From the NCBI RefSeq assembly GCF_904848625.1, contig NZ_CAJHCP010000013.1, positions 124,001 through 188,000 on the forward strand: a stretch of 64,000 nucleotides of DNA, read 5' to 3'. This document shows, one piece after another, positions 8,799 to 17,759 of this stretch. Both the position numbers and the translations under genes were made by a program. Under the pieces are notes generated by a model, which worked only from the letters and a program-made list of their open reading frames with translations, did no database searches and had not been told where the DNA came from. Numbering within the stretch: position 1 is the first letter of the stretch; every line of letters begins with the position of its first letter. Source of the stretch: Paraburkholderia metrosideri (GTDB lineage: Bacteria; Pseudomonadota; Gammaproteobacteria; Burkholderiales; Burkholderiaceae).

Positions 8799-10712
8799 TC
8801 AGGAAATGTCGCGCATACCGGAACGCGGCGGCCATTGTGCGATCAGGCCTCGCTGCGTCGAACGCAGCACAGTCTTCGTAAACGAATGCATCGAGACGTG
8901 GCGCGCAACGTAATGCTCCAGCACAAGCGCCAATGTGTAAGGGCTCAATCCGTCGAAGCCGCTTTCGTCGAAGGTGAATTCGCACCTGATGCCCCGTCCA
9001 AATACCGGGCCGCCATTACCCGGCGGCAGCATGTCGTTCACCGGCGTGGCCGTGGCGCTCACCAGGCTCTCGACCTGTCGCGCGAGGGCACCCGTGTGTG
9101 GGGTCAGGTACAGGCGCAGACAGCGGCGCACCCCTTCGCCCGGATGCGGCTCCCCGTCGCTGTCGTCGAACATCGGGTAGTCGAGCTTCAGTTGCCCCAT
9201 CAGTTGCCAGGCCAGATCGCCGCGTGCGAGTGGCGGTTTCGGTGCCGTCGGCGCGCGCACAAAGCCGACGCTGGCCACCGGCTTCGATCCAGTGAGCGTG
9301 AGATCGCTGCGGCCATCGCATTCGAGCCGGGAAGGCAGATCTCCGTTGGTTAGCCATGCGTCGAGCGACAGGAAGCGGATGCCCCCGTCATGGGGCCGGT
9401 CCTGGCCGTCCACGAGCGACATGAAGGTCTGCGTCTCGGTAAAGGGCCGACGTGTGCCGTACTGCCGTCCGCCTTGGACCAGGTTCGCCCGGCGGCGCAG
9501 ACTGAAATAATTGCCACGAGCGGCGCCACCTGCGCCGGACAGCTGGTCCCGCGGTTCGAACGACACCTCGTTGTTGCTTTCCTCAGCAACCTGACCGTGC
9601 GCGGCATCGACGGAGCGCAGGTCAAAATCCGCTGGCGCCTCGGGAACAGGCACGAGCCGGTGCTCGAATTCATCCGGATCGATTTCGAGATTCTTCGTGC
9701 GGAATGGAAACAGGTTGACGACCGGCGTGCAGAAGAGCGCAAGATGCGACGCATCTACCGCATCGGCAAGCGTCCGAGGCACGCGACTGAGCAGGATGAC
9801 GATCTCGACCTCGTTACCCTCGATGGCCTGCAGCCCCGGGCTGAGACCCGTCAACGCGAAAAACCAGAAGCGCGCCGGGCACGCGAAGTACTCCTGTACG
9901 AGGCCATGCCCATGCAGCCTGCGCGGCACGTTGGGCAGCACCGCCTGCTCGGCGTGGATCCCTTCGTGAACGACTGCACCACGCGTGACCCTGTGCAGCG
10001 GCCCTTCCGCGAACCGGCCGGGCGCGGCCATGACGCTGGCCACCCCAGCTGAGTGGATCAACTCGAACAGATGCGAGGCAATGCGCTCGTCCCCGCTGAG
10101 ATACAAGGGCAGCCGCTCCAACCCGGTAAGACTCGCGATGGGCGCGCCGTTGGTCGTCTGGAGCGTGAGGCGCACAGCGCCATGCACCCGCTGGCCGTCC
10201 ACTACATAACGGTCAAGAGAAGGAATGTCCGGCGGAGTCAGCGTTACCCGCGCAAGTTTGATCCTGAGCGGATAGACCGTCACGTCCTGGCTGCTGCGGA
10301 ATACGCAGGGGGTGTTCTCGCCCGCGGGCGTGAGCGAGGTGAAGGCCGTGCCGCGCGGAATGAGAAACCCCTGACCAAGATGACCACTTTCGTGTCCCGG
10401 ATACAGACGGGCCACACCAATCGACGGCGTCTGCCGAACATAGTTTGGATAGACCGTTTCCAGCATCGACTGCATCAGTTCGGGAAACGCCGCATCGAAA
10501 CGCATCTGCGTGCGCGCCGTCACGAAAGATGACGCCTGAACCAGCCGTTCGATATAGGGGTCGCCAATCTCGCCCGCCTGCATCCCCAGACGCACAGCGA
10601 TCTTCGGATGCTGCGCCGCGAATTCCTGCGCGAGCGCCGTTGTGTACAGCAATTCGTGCGTGTAGTAGGTGAGAAGTTCTGGGTCTACAGGAGGTCGATG
10701 CGGTTTCGTCAT
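8799..10712 (-). CDS. tssF: Second TssF-like baseplate protein
   Basis: A 637-residue TssF/VasA/ImpG-family baseplate protein from the ATG at 10712; the longer frame to 10781 lacks family similarity. It is a clear paralog of the tssF at 13161-15050. Shared blocks include the opening (LLTYYTHEL against LLDYYNHEL), QHPKIA, MQAGE, YPNYV, the LFCTPVVNLF segment, HEYFACPxRFxFFALTGL and the C-terminal VFGRGI segment. It lies between tssA and vgrG, separated from tssA by a 269-bp gap that holds an inverted repeat (AATTTCCA, GAA, TGGAAATT at 10825-10843). It therefore may have its own promoter and form a unit with vgrG and the effector. No second tssG accompanies it. Confidence 0.9.
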   Translation of the reverse strand: MTKPHRPPVDPELLTYYTHELLYTTALAQEFAAQHPKIAVRLGMQAGEIGDPYIERLVQASSFVTARTQMRFDAAFPELMQSMLETVYPNYVRQTPSIGVARLYPGHESGHLGQGFLIPRGTAFTSLTPAGENTPCVFRSSQDVTVYPLRIKLARVTLTPPDIPSLDRYVVDGQRVHGAVRLTLQTTNGAPIASLTGLERLPLYLSGDERIASHLFELIHSAGVASVMAAPGRFAEGPLHRVTRGAVVHEGIHAEQAVLPNVPRRLHGHGLVQEYFACPARFWFFALTGLSPGLQAIEGNEVEIVILLSRVPRTLADAVDASHLALFCTPVVNLFPFRTKNLEIDPDEFEHRLVPVPEAPADFDLRSVDAAHGQVAEESNNEVSFEPRDQLSGAGGAARGNYFSLRRRANLVQGGRQYGTRRPFTETQTFMSLVDGQDRPHDGGIRFLSLDAWLTNGDLPSRLECDGRSDLTLTGSKPVASVGFVRAPTAPKPPLARGDLAWQLMGQLKLDYPMFDDSDGEPHPGEGVRRCLRLYLTPHTGALARQVESLVSATATPVNDMLPPGNGGPVFGRGIRCEFTFDESGFDGLSPYTLALVLEHYVARHVSMHSFTKTVLRSTQRGLIAQWPPRSGMRDIS

Positions 10713-10981
10713 GTCGTTCGTTTCGTTCGTCCGTCGGGGCTTGAAATCTGCGCTGCCAGGCGACGTACCATGCGTGTACAACCGCGGTGCTATTCAGCTT
10801 CTAGGATCCGGTGGGGACGTCTGTAATTTCCAGAATGGAAATTCAACCGTAGTTAATGCATCTCCGTCCATCTAACTGATGGCCGTGGCTCATCAACAGG
10901 AAAGCATGGCGGAGGTCAAAGCCGCTACTTCGCCATCTGCATTTCCAGAGCCATCAGCCAGTGCTTTACGCTGACCCGCTG

Positions 10982-12079
10982 CTATTCGTCATCCACCCCG
11001 CTTTCCCATTGAGTCAGCAGGTCGAGCGGAATCGCTGTAACCACATCGGCGTACCGCTTACCGACCAACCGTTCCGCGCGTTTCAGCAGCACCGGGATCG
11101 GACTGCTCGGCTCATGCTGCTCGAACCACACGCGTGCTTCACGGATCAGGTTGAGTGCTGCGTGTCGATCGGAAGCCTTTCCGGCTGCCCGTGGGTTCGC
11201 GGATTCGGGCGACGCGTCTGCCTTGTTCTCATCAGAAGCAGTCGGTGATTCGGTCAATGCTGCGAACTCCTCGTGATCGGGTTGTACATCCCCCTCGTCC
11301 TCGCGGGCAACCTGCTCCGGATGACTGCCCGGCAATACGGCAATGTGGCGAAGAAGCCGCTTGAGCGCGGTGAGATCCGGTACGTAGACGCTTAGATGCT
11401 CGCGGCACCAGCCCTCGATTGCGGTCAGACTTTCAAGCGCGCTATCGAATCCGGAAAGAACCGACGGATGCTGGATGCGCAGTTCCTCAAGCTGCCTGGT
11501 CACGGCATCGGGTGTCAGCGCATCGCTCGGCCGTGGGTGGGCGAATGCCCGCTCCACGTCCCGCAACTGCAGGCGAGTTGCGGTTGACCGGGTCAGCGCG
11601 ATTTCCCTCAGATCCGCGATCAGCCCGTCGGTATCGGTCAGGGACTGCAGCGCGTTCATACGAATTTCGAGCGCGGCGGAGCGATCCTCGTCCACACCCA
11701 GTTGCGGATGAACCAGATCCGAAAATGCAGCCAGCCATCCAGCAAGTAGCCCGAGACCTTCTGCAAAACCGGCTGCCGCCGCAAGCCGCGTGCGACACCG
11801 GATAAACAGCACCGCCAGACGTAAATCCTTGCTGCGTATCATCAGTCGGCGGCAATCGCGATCTACATCACTCCAGTTCACAGGTTCTGGCGACCCGACG
11901 AAATCACCGTACTGAGCGTCGGCCTTTGCGGCAACGCTCGCGCTCAACACGACGAATTCCGGATCGTATTCAAGATCACTGCCACACGGCAATTCGGCCG
12001 AAACAGGTGCCATCCAGTCATGGGTAGCGCCGCGGCTCTCCGGCTTAGGCCGGCTCTTCTTCAGGTTGTTGCTCATCAT
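10982..12079 (-). CDS. tssA: TssA, T6SS baseplate/sheath cap protein
   Basis: A 365-residue protein of the ImpA/TssA family. The N-terminal ImpA_N region is recognisable (APVSAELPCGSDLEYDPEF, then VNWSDVDRDCRRLMIRSKDL and GFAEGLGLLAGWLAAF). A variable acidic linker (about 250-300) follows, then a conserved C-terminal tail (EARVWFEQHEPSSPIPVLLK, then RLVGKRYADVV). TssA primes tube and sheath assembly at the baseplate. The start ATGATG at 12079 overlaps the tssG stop, so translation is coupled to tssG; upstream in-frame codons lie inside tssG and are not used. The C-terminal tail is of the kind seen in short TssA proteins linked to TagJ-containing systems. Confidence 0.92.
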   Translation of the reverse strand: MMSNNLKKSRPKPESRGATHDWMAPVSAELPCGSDLEYDPEFVVLSASVAAKADAQYGDFVGSPEPVNWSDVDRDCRRLMIRSKDLRLAVLFIRCRTRLAAAAGFAEGLGLLAGWLAAFSDLVHPQLGVDEDRSAALEIRMNALQSLTDTDGLIADLREIALTRSTATRLQLRDVERAFAHPRPSDALTPDAVTRQLEELRIQHPSVLSGFDSALESLTAIEGWCREHLSVYVPDLTALKRLLRHIAVLPGSHPEQVAREDEGDVQPDHEEFAALTESPTASDENKADASPESANPRAAGKASDRHAALNLIREARVWFEQHEPSSPIPVLLKRAERLVGKRYADVVTAIPLDLLTQWESGVDDE

Positions 12080-13161
12080 TCGATCTCTTTCAGTCTGGCC
12101 GCGCGGGCTTCGGCGTCGTGTTTGAGCCGGGGCACATAGCGTTCCGGCTCGAAAATCATTCCCGTGATCGGCCCCGCCGACGCAGACTGCCCCAGCCACC
12201 CCGACCAGCCCAGTTGCTGAGGGCCACCCATCACGGCCGGTGGCGCGCTGTGCGGCCGGATTTTCAATTCGAGTTCCCAGTGAATTTCCTTGCCGACGAA
12301 CGTCCGCACCCATTCAACCAGACGCAGAAGATCCGATCCGCGGGGAGTAAACCTCTGGTAATCGTCGATGTCGACCGGACCGATGACAATCCGAAAGCGG
12401 CACTGGCGATCAGGTATCGTCTCGCCGAGAATCCCGTTCACCGCCATGATCGAACCGGCGTCAGGCACACCCAGCCTGCTTCGCTCACTGTGGTCCAGAT
12501 CGAGCCAGTGAAAGACGTATTCCTCGATATGTACCGGCACGCTGAAATAATGGGAGAGTGTGGCGGCGAGTCCTTCTGGATTACGTGATTCGCGAATGAG
12601 ATGCGGGGTAGCCGACAGCCTTGCATGGGCGGGCAGCGGCCCCTCGTTGATTTGCCTGACGTCGTGACCGGTGAGGCTTGCAATATAGAACGTGAAACGC
12701 TCATTGCCAGTGCGGTCGAGGCCCACCGTCGATTGCGCAGAGGCCCACGCGCGATAAAACTGCGTCAGATACCGGTGATGAAAAATATCGAGAAAATTGC
12801 TAAGCGTTGGGTCACGTCGATGCTCGTCACGCTCACGCGCAATTTCGCTAATGTGGATGGGGAGCGGTCCATTCGGGCCGAGCATGCCGAGCCCGAAGAG
12901 GCGCAGCTTCAGACGCTCCCGATCCACCCCGACACTCGCTATCTCGCGCGGCGCGAAGACCAGACTCGCTTGCTGGCCAAGCCTGAAAGGTTCAGCCTGC
13001 GGAAGCCGGGCCGTACCGATCAGGTCGATTGCCGGATTGGCGCCGATACGGCGCATCAGCGCGAAAAACCCATAGCGCCACGGCTCGGCCTGCAGTTGGT
13101 CGAGCAATGATTGCGACAGGCCGATGTCCTGGATCAACGCCTTGAACGGAGCACGTTGCAT
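12076..13161 (-). CDS. tssG: TssG baseplate protein
   Basis: A 361-residue TssG/ImpH/VasB-family protein. Recognisable parts are the N-terminal EPWRYGFFALMRRIGANP segment, the LFGLGMLGPNGPLPIHISE stretch typical of TssG, NFLDIFHHRYLTQFYRAW, and a C-terminal LLRLVEWVRTFVGKEIHWE region. TssG forms the baseplate wedge with TssE, TssF and TssK. The ATG overlaps the tssF stop by one base (TGATG) and the stop overlaps the tssA start, so tssF, tssG and tssA are translated as a coupled series. It is the only TssG in the window, although two TssF proteins are encoded. Confidence 0.95.
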   Translation of the reverse strand: MQRAPFKALIQDIGLSQSLLDQLQAEPWRYGFFALMRRIGANPAIDLIGTARLPQAEPFRLGQQASLVFAPREIASVGVDRERLKLRLFGLGMLGPNGPLPIHISEIARERDEHRRDPTLSNFLDIFHHRYLTQFYRAWASAQSTVGLDRTGNERFTFYIASLTGHDVRQINEGPLPAHARLSATPHLIRESRNPEGLAATLSHYFSVPVHIEEYVFHWLDLDHSERSRLGVPDAGSIMAVNGILGETIPDRQCRFRIVIGPVDIDDYQRFTPRGSDLLRLVEWVRTFVGKEIHWELELKIRPHSAPPAVMGGPQQLGWSGWLGQSASAGPITGMIFEPERYVPRLKHDAEARAARLKEIE

Positions 13162-15050
13162 CAGGCCACTCCACGTGTACCGATGCGCATCGGCCAGCGC
13201 GCAACCAGCCCCCGCTGCATCGAATGAAGCTCGGTCTGCGTGAACGAATTGATCGATGCATGCCGGGCCATGTAATGCTCGATGATCAGGCCAAGCAGGT
13301 AGGGGCTCACGCCAGAGAATCCGGTCTCATCGACGGTGAGCACGCACTCGATGCCGCGACCGAACACGAGTGGACCGTTGCCGGGCAGCATGCTGTTGAC
13401 GGGTTCCGTCTTTACACCGATCAGGGCGTCGACCTGGCGCTGGCGTTCGCGATCATCGCTCGAGAGGAACAGCCTGAGCAGATCTCGCAGGCCCTGGCCG
13501 CCTTCGCGATGATCCATGTCACTGAATGGCAGATAGTTGAAGTTCAGTTGCCGGATCAGGCGCCAGGCCAACTCACGTTCTGCGTAAGGAGGTCTCGGAG
13601 AGCTGGGCGGACGAATCAGGCCGATCGACTGGATCGGGTCTTCGTCGTTTCCATCGAGGTCATCTACACCATTGCGTGGAACAAGCAGGGGCAGGTCGCG
13701 GTTGGTTACCCACGCTTCAGCCGACAGATAGCGCATTTCCTCGCTATAAGGTGCCTCCATTTGGTCGACCAGCGAAACGAACATCTCGGTGCCGACGTAA
13801 GGTGTGCGTGTGCCGTACCGTCGACTGTTGTCGGACGCCAGCCGGCGCTCGCGGCGGCTCGAAAAGTATCGTCCGTAGTTGCCCTCATCGCTGTTCAGCG
13901 TCTGAAACAGCGGTCGGAATTCCAGTTCAGCCGAACTGGCCGTCTTCTGCCCGCACAGCTTCTGGATCGCGAAGACTTCATAGTCGAGTGGAGCGAGTTT
14001 CGACGGCACGAGCCGAACCTCGGCTTCGCCCTGCGGGATCTCGATCTGATCAGTCCGCTTCTCGAACAGGTTAACCACCGGGGTGCAAAAAAGCGCGAAG
14101 CGCGACGCGTCAACCAGGTTCGCGAGCCGGTCGGTTGGCTGGTCCAGCAGCACGATCACCTCGACTTCGTTACTGGCAATGCGGCTGAATCCGTGCGCAA
14201 GTCCGGTCAGCGCAAAAAAGTAAAAGCGGCTTGGGCAGGCGAAGTATTCGTGCAGAAGATTGTGCCCATGGAATTTTGACCAGCTGAGCGGAAGCAACCC
14301 TTGGCCGATATCAATGCCTTCATGAACAACCGGGTTCGACGTGACAACCGAAAGCGGTTTGCCCGCCGTTCCGAAATGTCCCGGTTCGCCAATGATCAAT
14401 CCCACATTCGCTGCATGCAGCAGTTCGAACAGATGGGATGCCACCTGTTCGTCACCAGCAAGATAGACCGGCAGACGGTCAAGTCCCTGCAGATCGGAGA
14501 TTGGCGAGCCGTTCGTGGTACGCAACCGGATACGCAAGGCCCCCCGGACCTGGCGATCAGGCGGAACATAGCGATCGAGCCCGACGACGTCCGGCGGAAT
14601 CGCGGTGAGCCTGGCGTCGGAAATGCCAAGCGGATACAGCGTGACATCCAGCCCGCTGCGAAACTGGCACGCGGTTTTCTCGCCCGCGGGCTTGCGCGCC
14701 TTGAACATCGCGCCGCGTGGCAGATGGAAACCTTGGTTCAGATTCCCTTCGGTCGGACTGGGGTAGATCCGCGCGACCGACATGGATGGAGTCGGCGCGA
14801 CGTAGTTCGGATAAATGACCTCGAGCAACCGTTCGGTGAACTTCGGAAACTCCGCATCGATCTTGATCTGGGTACGCGCCGCCATGAAGCAGAACGACTC
14901 GATCAGCCGTTCGACATAGGGGTCCGCGACCTCGCCTGCCTGCATCGCCAGGCGCGCCGCGATCTTGGGGTGCTGCCGCCCGAACTCGCCGGCTAGCTCG
15001 CGCATATAGCTCAGTTCGTGATTGTAGTAGTCGAGCAGTCGTGGATCCAT
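13161..15050 (-). CDS. tssF: TssF baseplate protein (core copy)
   Basis: A 629-residue TssF/VasA/ImpG-family baseplate protein. It starts MDPRLLDYYNHELSYMRELA at the ATG at 15050; the frame upstream to 15095 overlaps tssE and carries no similarity. Family blocks seen are GRQHPKIAARLAMQAGEVAD, LEVIYPNYVAPTPS, FACPSRFYFFALTGLAHGF and the C-terminal HASINSFTQTELHS and QRGLVARWP. It sits in the standard order tssE-tssF-tssG with short gaps or overlaps, so this is the core wedge component. A divergent paralog lies further down the same arm (8799-10712). Confidence 0.95.
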   Translation of the reverse strand: MDPRLLDYYNHELSYMRELAGEFGRQHPKIAARLAMQAGEVADPYVERLIESFCFMAARTQIKIDAEFPKFTERLLEVIYPNYVAPTPSMSVARIYPSPTEGNLNQGFHLPRGAMFKARKPAGEKTACQFRSGLDVTLYPLGISDARLTAIPPDVVGLDRYVPPDRQVRGALRIRLRTTNGSPISDLQGLDRLPVYLAGDEQVASHLFELLHAANVGLIIGEPGHFGTAGKPLSVVTSNPVVHEGIDIGQGLLPLSWSKFHGHNLLHEYFACPSRFYFFALTGLAHGFSRIASNEVEVIVLLDQPTDRLANLVDASRFALFCTPVVNLFEKRTDQIEIPQGEAEVRLVPSKLAPLDYEVFAIQKLCGQKTASSAELEFRPLFQTLNSDEGNYGRYFSSRRERRLASDNSRRYGTRTPYVGTEMFVSLVDQMEAPYSEEMRYLSAEAWVTNRDLPLLVPRNGVDDLDGNDEDPIQSIGLIRPPSSPRPPYAERELAWRLIRQLNFNYLPFSDMDHREGGQGLRDLLRLFLSSDDRERQRQVDALIGVKTEPVNSMLPGNGPLVFGRGIECVLTVDETGFSGVSPYLLGLIIEHYMARHASINSFTQTELHSMQRGLVARWPMRIGTRGVA

Positions 15051-15075
15051 GGCCTTGCGTCGGATTCGTTGTGGT

Positions 15076-15636
15076 TCAGATGGCGCGAGCGCCATGGACG
15101 TTGAGTTGGCTCGTCTCGAGGTCTAGCGAACTCTGGACCATGAACTCCATCGGATAGGGGTCCATGCTGATCTTGCCGCGCACTTCGAACACAAGGGCGT
15201 TGTACTGGACCTCGCCACGTTTGTCCGCCAGCGGCGACACGCTGAGACTGTCTGGCACGAAACGAGGCTCAAAATCCGTGATCGCGCGCTTGATGATGGT
15301 TTCGATGTCGGCCCACTTACGCGTCGCCATGAACTTGCCTGCGAGCGGTGGCACTCCGAAGTTCACCGTCGATGCAGCCGCATCTGGGTAGCGTGAACGA
15401 TCGATCTGGTCTTCGATGTTTGTCGTGTTAAGCAGGTACGCGAGATCGCGCTGGACGATGTCCCGCATCTGCGCCCGCGTGACCGCGTATTCGCCCGGCG
15501 CTTCGGTCTGCCGCTGTGGTGCGTCGTCACGCAGGCGGTCGAGCAACGTCGGCATCAAATAGGTATTCGCTCGTCGCGGCGTCGCCTGCCGTTCGTGGCC
15601 CGAAAGTGAGTCCTTGCGCGCGTGTTTAGTCCTGTC
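15076..15636 (-). CDS. tssE: TssE, gp25-like baseplate protein
   Basis: A protein of about 186 residues of the TssE/gp25 lysozyme-like baseplate family: SLLDRL-type opening (MPTLLDRLRDDAP), VQRDLAYLLNTTN, then VNFGVPPLAGK, a central FEPRF segment (ITDFEPRFVPDSLSVSP) and a closing FEVRGKIS region. TssE connects the baseplate to the contractile sheath. I chose the ATG at 15636, which overlaps the end of tagJ by 11 bp. A start at the internal MPTLL methionine is also possible and would give about 160 residues, closer to the shorter family members. It is followed 25 bp later by tssF. Confidence 0.9.
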   Translation of the reverse strand, partial: DRTKHARKDSLSGHERQATPRRANTYLMPTLLDRLRDDAPQRQTEAPGEYAVTRAQMRDIVQRDLAYLLNTTNIEDQIDRSRYPDAAASTVNFGVPPLAGKFMATRKWADIETIIKRAITDFEPRFVPDSLSVSPLADKRGEVQYNALVFEVRGKISMDPYPMEFMVQSSLDLETSQLNVHGARAI

Positions 15637-16513
15637 CATGCGCGCCGTCCTGTTGCACCGGTTGACGATTCGCCGCGCGGTCACCGAATTCGGTCCTGGT
15701 CAGCTCGAAGATACCCAGGTCTCCCTGGCTAGTCGTCCACGTCTTCTGGCCGAGCGCGATGATGCCGGTGCGGCCGGTTTCTCGCCAACGTGTGCTGCGG
15801 CCCAAGCGGATCGCATCATGCTCACTGCTGTCGCCCTGACAAGTTTCCGAACCTGGATAGCGCGCCGGCATGAAGCCGGGCACAGCACTGTCGTCGGTCA
15901 GCGTCAACGTGCACGGTGCCCATACGAGGTCCAGCAGTATCGCGGGTCGCTCGATCCGCCACGCGGCGATATCGGAAAATGGGAGCCAGCGATAGTGGCC
16001 TGCGGTGATCACTTCACACACGGGTCCGAGACGGGAATCACTGTCGGCGATCCAGTCCACGTGCAGATCTGCATCTGGATCCGCACTTCGCGCCGGTACA
16101 AGCGGCGCCTGATCGAGCGCTCGCTCGCGAACAAGGTCGGCCGCGTCGAGTTGTCTCGCTGCGACGAGCCGTAGCGCTTCGAGCAAACCCTCGACCCACG
16201 AGGGCGTGTCGAACACAAATCCTGGCCGCTCGCGGCCGGTGAGCACCTGCGCGCGCCAGCGCTCCGCTCGAATAAGATCACGGCAAGCCTGTGCGGCCGG
16301 CCCTTGCTGGGGATCTAGCTGCGCATAGACCTGAAGCTGCTGGACTGCACGCGCCCAATCGCCCATCACACACAGCAACTGAAAGAGCGCCCAGCGATGC
16401 GTTGCCGCGGCAGGCCGCGCGCGAATTTGGGCTTCGATCTGCGTCAGCCTCGCTGATAGAGGTTGATCGCGCCGGCCAGTCGCCGGTGAACGAGAAGATG
16501 TCTGGGCCGTCAT
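15626..16513 (-). CDS. tagJ: TagJ/ImpE T6SS accessory protein
   Basis: A 295-residue ImpE/SciE-family protein (TagJ). The N-terminal part is helical and TPR-like (IEAQIRARPAAATHRWALFQ, then CVMGDWARAVQQLQVYAQLDP) and is followed by the ImpE core (DSRLGPVCEVITAGHYRWLP, then RPAILLDLVWAPCTLTLTD, VPGFMPARYPGSE and RLGRSTRW). TagJ binds the small sheath protein TssB in systems that carry it and is thought to tune ClpV-driven sheath recycling. The ATG overlaps the stop of the upstream tagK-like gene (ATGA) and the end overlaps tssE, so it belongs to the tightly packed minus-strand operon. Confidence 0.88.
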   Translation of the reverse strand: MTAQTSSRSPATGRRDQPLSARLTQIEAQIRARPAAATHRWALFQLLCVMGDWARAVQQLQVYAQLDPQQGPAAQACRDLIRAERWRAQVLTGRERPGFVFDTPSWVEGLLEALRLVAARQLDAADLVRERALDQAPLVPARSADPDADLHVDWIADSDSRLGPVCEVITAGHYRWLPFSDIAAWRIERPAILLDLVWAPCTLTLTDDSAVPGFMPARYPGSETCQGDSSEHDAIRLGRSTRWRETGRTGIIALGQKTWTTSQGDLGIFELTRTEFGDRAANRQPVQQDGAHGQD

Positions 16514-17220
16514 GATGCGTCGTTGTGAAAAGTCGTTGAATGAGGCACCGACAGCGGACTGTCGATTCCCAGTGCATGGTGCTCGCGTCGCGCCAGAGCC
16601 GGCGGCAAGGACGGCGGCCTGCGCTGCACTGAAGCGGTGTATTCAGCCGGTGCAAACAGACGCAAGATTTCAGGAATCGGCTCCGCGGCAATGAGTTCCG
16701 GTGCTTCACCTGTTCCCATCAGCCCAAAAGCGTGTTCCATCTTGTACGCGCCGGTCAGAAACGTCTCGATCGACTCAAACGAAGACGCGGGTTTGTGTGC
16801 GTAGCCGATAAGACTCGCCGGGTCTGCGCCACGGTCCGCCGGCGACATCGCGGGCATGGTCCAGTCGCCCGCAAGTGACGCCTGTGGATCGTCGAGCGCC
16901 CTGCAATACTGTCCGTAGAGGGACTTCATCAGATCGTCCACAGTGGACGCCATGCCATCATGCGTGCGCCGGTCTCGCGGGTCAGTGTCATCAAACGACA
17001 CTGACGCGGCTGTTCCGATCAGTCCGAAAACCGCGCCGCTGCCTCGCAGATCCTCCTGAATTCCGTTCCCCATTGCGTAAGCATCGTCGACCACTTGCTC
17101 ATGGAGCGATTCCCGGACAACCCGGCGGCCGGAATTCCCGGAATCGGCCTCTATTGACTTTGTCGGTTCAATACATACATGCGCCGGATTATTGAGCCCA
17201 AACAGGCTGCTTATTCGCAT
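16510..17220 (-). CDS. TagK-like T6SS-associated protein
   Basis: First gene of the minus-strand T6SS arm, with 236 residues. The C-terminal half (SFESIETFLTGAYKMEHAFG, then EPIPEILRLFAPAEY and ALARREHHALGIDSPL) resembles what I know as TagK-domain proteins found at this position in Burkholderia-type T6SS loci. The N-terminal half has no motif I recognise. There are no signal peptide or membrane segments, so it should be cytosolic. Its molecular role is not established. It overlaps the tagJ start by four bases and faces the AT-rich intergenic region that must hold the operon promoter. The family name is a memory-based call of medium certainty. Confidence 0.6.
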   Translation of the reverse strand: MRISSLFGLNNPAHVCIEPTKSIEADSGNSGRRVVRESLHEQVVDDAYAMGNGIQEDLRGSGAVFGLIGTAASVSFDDTDPRDRRTHDGMASTVDDLMKSLYGQYCRALDDPQASLAGDWTMPAMSPADRGADPASLIGYAHKPASSFESIETFLTGAYKMEHAFGLMGTGEAPELIAAEPIPEILRLFAPAEYTASVQRRPPSLPPALARREHHALGIDSPLSVPHSTTFHNDAS

Positions 17221-17759
17221 TCGATTGCCTGACGATTAAAGATTAGATGGAAAGCCGCCAATTAATAACACAACGCATTACCGATCGTCCACAAACATTG
17301 ATCTCACGAACGCTAATATGCGAGGTGAATAACGAGATAATTATTTAATCATTCGGTATTTGTTAACAAATGTCAGGCGACACAAAAGCGCTTAGCGCTC
17401 TTGTGCTAATGAGCTTTATCCAATGCAATCATCGTCTTATTTAATCTCAAAAATAACGCAGTACGATAGGAAAATCCGATTTAAAAACAGACCAGCAGCA
17501 GACGAATCTCAATTTAACACTAGTTATCATTTATCTTCATACAAATAATTGACGCGATAGGCAATTCGCGATAACAATTTGTCCGCGAAAGAAGCTTCGA
17601 TTTAATTCACGAAAATTAACAATGAGACTCGCAATTACAAAATTTAACCGGTCGCGATAAGGCGATTACGGTTTCCCTTGTCACGCGATAAAAGATGCGC
17701 TGCCGCTTTACCGCATTGAATATGCTGTATCGGCACGAATAACGAGCTACTACCACGCT
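17221..17759. promoter_or_regulatory. Divergent T6SS promoter region, AT-rich
   Basis: This 539-bp stretch between the divergent tagK and tssH starts is strikingly AT-rich against the GC-rich flanks, has no gene, and must contain the promoters of both T6SS arms. I see many A/T tracts (for example 17331-17380 and 17505-17560) that would suit H-NS/MvaT-type silencing, but no clean sigma-54 -24/-12 element. Exact promoters cannot be placed by eye. Confidence 0.7.

Noticed and set aside
17700..17750. Possible sigma-54 -24/-12 promoter before tssH
   Set aside because: The GGCAC is present but the required TTGC at fixed spacing is missing.
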